A DNA stretch of 38,515 nt from an uncultured Rhodospirillaceae bacterium. GTDB taxonomy: Bacteria; Pseudomonadota; Alphaproteobacteria; Rhodospirillales; Casp-alpha2. The notes under the pieces are model-generated. The model ran no database searches and was not told the origin of the DNA. It saw only the letters and a list, made by a program, of their open reading frames with translations. Within the stretch, counting starts at the first letter, position 1, and each line of letters opens with the position of its first letter. The stretch is from contig CAJWCU010000027.1 in the NCBI GenBank assembly GCA_913030825.1, positions 1 through 38,515 of the forward strand, in the 5' to 3' direction. Of the stretch, positions 35,801-38,515 are shown one piece after another. A program made the position numbers and the translations under genes.

Positions 35801-38515
35801 CCGATGCCTTGGCCGTGTAAAGCCCACCGATCTCGATCTCCAACCCGGCGATTTCAGCCGCCAGCTTGATCGCCTTGCCGACCTGATACCAATGCAGATG
35901 GTGCAGGTCATGGGACTTGTCGTGGACCTTGTCTTCCTTGTCGTTGATGGTCTTCTGAATGCCGTTGACCTTGGCGATGGCCTTTTCGATCTTGTCCGTC
36001 GCTTTCTTGGCGTCGGCTTCGGCCTTCTTGATGGCGTTGTCGACCTTCTTTTCCTCGTCGTCGACCTTCTTCTTGGCTTTCTCCAGGTCCTTCTCCGCCG
36101 CTTCGACGTCGCCCTTGTATTGGGCGATGAACTTGTTCAATTCCTTTTCGATGCCACCCAGGACCGTGTCCAGAAGGTCGCCCTGGAATTCCAGCAACAC
36201 GTCGAAATCGGGTTTGGCCGGGTTCATGTCGGCACGGGCGGACACGATGGAGGTAAAGGCCTGGCCGAAATCGTCCTCGATGGTGAAGCCCATTTCCTCT
36301 TTCGAGAAATCGATCTTGGCCTTCTGTTCCAGGCCGAGAATTTTCACGTCCGCGTTCATGTGCAGATAGGGCAGCTCGGTCAGGCTGGCGCCCATGGCCA
36401 TTTCCGCGTCCTTGATGTTGAGCGGACCCAGCTTGTGAATCAGGACCTCGCCGTCCAGGTCGATGCCGGTTTCCGACAGGTTGAACTTGGCCTGAGCGAT
36501 TTCCTTGCCGGCGATCTTCATCCGGCCATCCAGGCCGATGCCCATGCCGTCGACCTGCAACGCCGGGTCGGACGCACCCGGGGTCGCAAAGAACAGGCGC
36601 ACGTTTTCCTTGGTGCCGTCCTTGTCCTTGAATTCGACGAATTCGATCAGCGGCATCTTGTCGAGCTGCAGGGTCTTGTAGAGCCCCTTTCCCCGGGCCG
36701 CCTTGGCGACCTTGGAATCACCGGTCGAGCCGATGAACACGTCGGCCAGATCCATCAGGCCTTCCAGCGAGAAGTGGTTGGCTTCCAGATCGAAGATCAC
36801 TTCCTTGGGCAGACCGGCGGCCTCCGGGTCCGGCGTGACCAGAGCTTCCAGCCGGAACTTGGTCGAGCCGTCCTTAAGCGACACGTCGCCCTGGAATCCG
36901 GCGGAGACCGACCCGTCCACGTCGACGCCGACGGAAACCGCCACGTCCTCCATGGTGAAGCCTTTAAGCGCGAAGGCATGTTCCCAGACATCCAGGGCAC
37001 CGGCGAAGTTCAGCCCAACTCCAGTTTCCGAGGCCACCGTGCGCACGGCGGTTTCCAGTTCCAGTTCGTCCTTGCCGACCTTCAAATGGGTGACCAAGCC
37101 AACGCCCACGTCCGACACGATATTCGTGCCGGCTTTTTTGAACTCCAGCACCAGTTCGGGCGTGATGTCCTTGGCCGCGCGCATGAACTTCGGCATCTTG
37201 GAAAAGCTGGGCAGCTTGGCGTAGATGGCGATTTCCGGCTCTCCGCCGCCGATGACGCCACCCAAGTTGCCGCCGACCACCAATTCGCCGGAAATACCGA
37301 GCGCCTTCTTGGCCGCGCCCAGATGATCCGTGTCGAGCATGGCCATCATGCCGACCCCCTGCTTCAAATGCAGAGTGCCGCCGGTCTTTTCCTCAAGCTC
37401 GCCGATGATGATATCGGCGACGGAGGGAAAATCATCGGCCGAGAGCGCGCCCGGATCGTGTTCCGCCAGGGTGAAGATCATGCCCGGGAATTCGACATTG
37501 CCGAGCGGCGTGTTCTTCACGGCGCCGTCCACGTCCTTCAAGGCGAATTTCTGCGTCTTGAACATGACGATGGGCTTCTTGCTGGTCCCCATAAAGACGA
37601 CGGCGGCGTCCAGTTCTTCGTTCTTGAACATGACCCGGCCGCCGAAACCGGACGGCGAAACGGTCAATTCCTTGAAGCCCAGATCCTTGATCCCCGGCAC
37701 CTTCGAGAGGCCGGCCAGGGTCGCGATGTTGAAGGTCTTGTCGTCCGTGCCTTTGAGGCTGACCGCGACTTCCGCCTTGTCGGCCTTTTCGACTTCCCAG
37801 GTCACGTCGAGGGATTGACTGCCCAGCTTGGTCGTCGCCGCCAAGGCCGCCTTGATGTCGTCCGCCGCCTCGATCGACATGGTGACGTCGGACAGCGTCA
37901 ACCCGGAAATGCCAAGGGCCGATTTCCAGGCATCCGCCGCCTCGACATTAAAGGCAAACGCCTTGCCGTCGCCGTTGACGGTGGTCGAAAAGCCGAGCGA
38001 CGCCGTCGGCAGCGCGTGATTGCCGGGCAGCGTCATGGTCAGGCTCGGCCAGGTGCCGGTGATCGAGAAATCGGGTTCCGGCTTCTGGCCCTTGACGACC
38101 GCTTCCATCATGTCCTTGCCGAGGAAGCCGCTGACCGCGAGTTTCTGGTCCGAGGCATCCTTGACGCCCAGGAAGTTCAGCGCGTTTTTGGTCAGCACCG
38201 ATTTCGACATGTCCATGACGCCCAGCACGGTCAGGCCCGGTACCACGGAAATGGACACGCCGCCGTCGCCGAGCGCGGCGTCGGTCAAGGCTTTCTTGAT
38301 GCTGTCAGGGGCACTCTCGGCGGCCAGTTCGCCTTCGGTATTGGAATAGATGAAAGCCTGATTGGTCAGGCCCAGCTTGTCGACCTCGGACAGGCCCGGC
38401 ACGGATTTGACGATGTCGGAAATCTTCAAATCCTTGCCCGGCGCCATGAAGGCGAAGGCGTTCTTCGAACAATCCGTCGCGAACAGCGCCAGGGTCCAGG
38501 TCCCGCCGACCGGCA
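32835..38515 (-). CDS. Giant repeat / coiled-coil / ricin-lectin protein, 5' end outside window
   Basis: The frame stays open to the right edge, so the N-terminus and any signal peptide are missing; over 1,890 residues are visible (numbered from Met at 38447). Residues before 1 to about 275 and about 278-575 are two diverged copies of a strand-rich unit. A further related segment runs to about 760. A Lys/Glu/Asp coiled coil (762-850), an Ala-rich helical zone (860-945) and a Gly/Ser/His linker (1018-1060) follow. From 1066 there are about thirteen ricin-B-type repeats, each with a Cys pair and a QxW-like end (QQKW 1145-1148, QQW 1184-1186, QRW 1433-1435, QKW 1501-1503, QKW 1855-1857), grouped as trefoils 1066-1188, 1205-1322, 1335-1505, 1525-1660 and 1665-1858. 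The paired cysteines suggest an extracytoplasmic protein that binds glycans. I recognise no enzyme domain and no family for the N-terminal units. Confidence 0.85.
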   Translation of the reverse strand, partial: PVGGTWTLALFATDCSKNAFAFMAPGKDLKISDIVKSVPGLSEVDKLGLTNQAFIYSNTEGELAAESAPDSIKKALTDAALGDGGVSISVVPGLTVLGVMDMSKSVLTKNALNFLGVKDASDQKLAVSGFLGKDMMEAVVKGQKPEPDFSITGTWPSLTMTLPGNHALPTASLGFSTTVNGDGKAFAFNVEAADAWKSALGISGLTLSDVTMSIEAADDIKAALAATTKLGSQSLDVTWEVEKADKAEVAVSLKGTDDKTFNIATLAGLSKVPGIKDLGFKELTVSPSGFGGRVMFKNEELDAAVVFMGTSKKPIVMFKTQKFALKDVDGAVKNTPLGNVEFPGMIFTLAEHDPGALSADDFPSVADIIIGELEEKTGGTLHLKQGVGMMAMLDTDHLGAAKKALGISGELVVGGNLGGVIGGGEPEIAIYAKLPSFSKMPKFMRAAKDITPELVLEFKKAGTNIVSDVGVGLVTHLKVGKDELELETAVRTVASETGVGLNFAGALDVWEHAFALKGFTMEDVAVSVGVDVDGSVSAGFQGDVSLKDGSTKFRLEALVTPDPEAAGLPKEVIFDLEANHFSLEGLMDLADVFIGSTGDSKVAKAARGKGLYKTLQLDKMPLIEFVEFKDKDGTKENVRLFFATPGASDPALQVDGMGIGLDGRMKIAGKEIAQAKFNLSETGIDLDGEVLIHKLGPLNIKDAEMAMGASLTELPYLHMNADVKILGLEQKAKIDFSKEEMGFTIEDDFGQAFTSIVSARADMNPAKPDFDVLLEFQGDLLDTVLGGIEKELNKFIAQYKGDVEAAEKDLEKAKKKVDDEEKKVDNAIKKAEADAKKATDKIEKAIAKVNGIQKTINDKEDKVHDKSHDLHHLHWYQVGKAIKLAAEIAGLEIEIGGLYTAKASATAALEVAKAATELTPILFQAGVLAANAAFEVAKGAITASEVAVEASEYIFKGLEKLIEAYRKNFHFTEAKFDGSLQALLGNKPIEMVAIFTVFGQSVNADLKFKPASPEELGKAIGGMISDLAKEAVDGIEHAFFGGGSHSNKHSEAVASWAEKNHATQTGGGFAGAGWGSSGPGGKTIPVKGNLYKNAANGHCLIFKKSTKHPEFSFGDCDSTNDDHLFRFSPKGDLVAVASGEKKPYCLSAKGVDRGAKLFLGKCNGKPQQKWTLDGKQLMMASGECAAYNTKKKRLELHDCSDSDTSQQWETTPIADLQKLSETPAEQLYTVSLRDVETGNCVDVADKIGLSYECDGSDYQTFNLNSDSQLRVLQDCVRAQHTRKGSGVFLGKCDGQETLWTWTGLHLQAKGTKLCIARGKHMKAPFDITPLQLADCTGKAAEWELEPANVDEDGRILPAYHMIRSATYKRCVEIRTQLQVDGLPVPETVLWDCNGDFNQSFSFRWNGEIRSLGKCLAQDGGGVALHDCFQRPSALQFNPNMFKNGGNNNRHAVNNQRWKVRKDGLIQKIGTKLCLSVHPQGQRKLTTIQIAGGKFLPAPPTKGSVGGIGSLLSLQKCKSGDKLQKWEIENTLPDGTKADSYKRLAHTIDGKERCLETSGDTNIRRLVARECSSSQYQQFALTNYGEVRQMGRCVTADSKKKAFYDGHQLNLQECRNDASQKFTAGDNGLLSQPPVSGTRRCVVEGPVFEPKVPFFGHLPPQIQEHMKKLPSFAPVASGPCMFQFQNKSTKKCMRRRADGVLASGKCDTSSPEKSHQELAVVKNKLTFVRLSKTDFHAPHIWIDEPMDSVLPTTVPVLPGIDPKMAAEVKASYDKSGFVFEQKYDRFKKYKDGKATKDCLATAKKGSQASDKKLIDLQHKYVGMAVQWTGIYMVSRINHAMKSQADKLKANVDKAREAYEKAAAPGALTTAHCSSSSSQKWEAMPVPRTSWEPK

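Overview
The window looks like a chromosomal segment of an alphaproteobacterium, probably Rhodospirillales-like. The support is high GC content, the rne / N-acetylmuramoyl-L-alanine amidase / PBP1A / prfB gene order known from alphaproteobacteria, an EipB (DUF1849) envelope protein, a PAS_5-type protein, and a TakP-type TRAP transporter. I see no tRNA, rRNA, CRISPR array, transposase or phage gene. The taxonomic placement is inference from gene content only.

Region 1 (1-9150) is a core block. A FliL-like membrane protein with a very acidic cytoplasmic tail converges on prfB, which carries a programmed +1 frameshift site. Upstream of prfB on the minus strand lie the bifunctional peptidoglycan synthase PBP1A and an AMIN-domain periplasmic amidase. 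A 606-base divergent region separates the amidase from rne (RNase E), which ends in a strong intrinsic terminator.

Region 2 (9205-17081) is mostly envelope and redox functions. A gamma-glutamyltransferase-like lipoprotein and a PLP aminotransferase form a minus-strand pair. An M48 BepA-like protease with TPRs is coupled by a GTGA overlap to a DUF3047-like lipoprotein, followed by a DsbA/Com1-like thiol oxidoreductase. EipB is convergent with it. A TauD-family dioxygenase follows, with a GntR-type palindrome upstream.

Region 3 (17224-26553) is accessory. It holds a PAS_5 protein, an SDR lacking the usual catalytic Ser and Tyr, an 836-residue secreted TPR protein, a TPR-sulfotransferase, a tungsten-type aldehyde ferredoxin oxidoreductase followed closely by a pirin, and a small coiled-coil protein.

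Region 4 (26720-32600, minus strand) is a TRAP operon: Tat-exported TakP-like binding protein, enlarged DctQ, and DctM with a long C-terminal coiled-coil domain, followed by an EamA exporter-like protein. Inverted repeats in front of the operon are candidate operators.

Region 5 (32835 to the right edge, minus strand) is one giant gene open at its 5' end. At least 1,890 residues are visible: two diverged ~300-residue N-terminal units, a long coiled coil, a helical zone, a Gly/His/Ser linker, and four to five Cys-paired ricin-type beta-trefoils. The last trefoil appears to be interrupted by a helical insertion. This is the most unusual object in the window.
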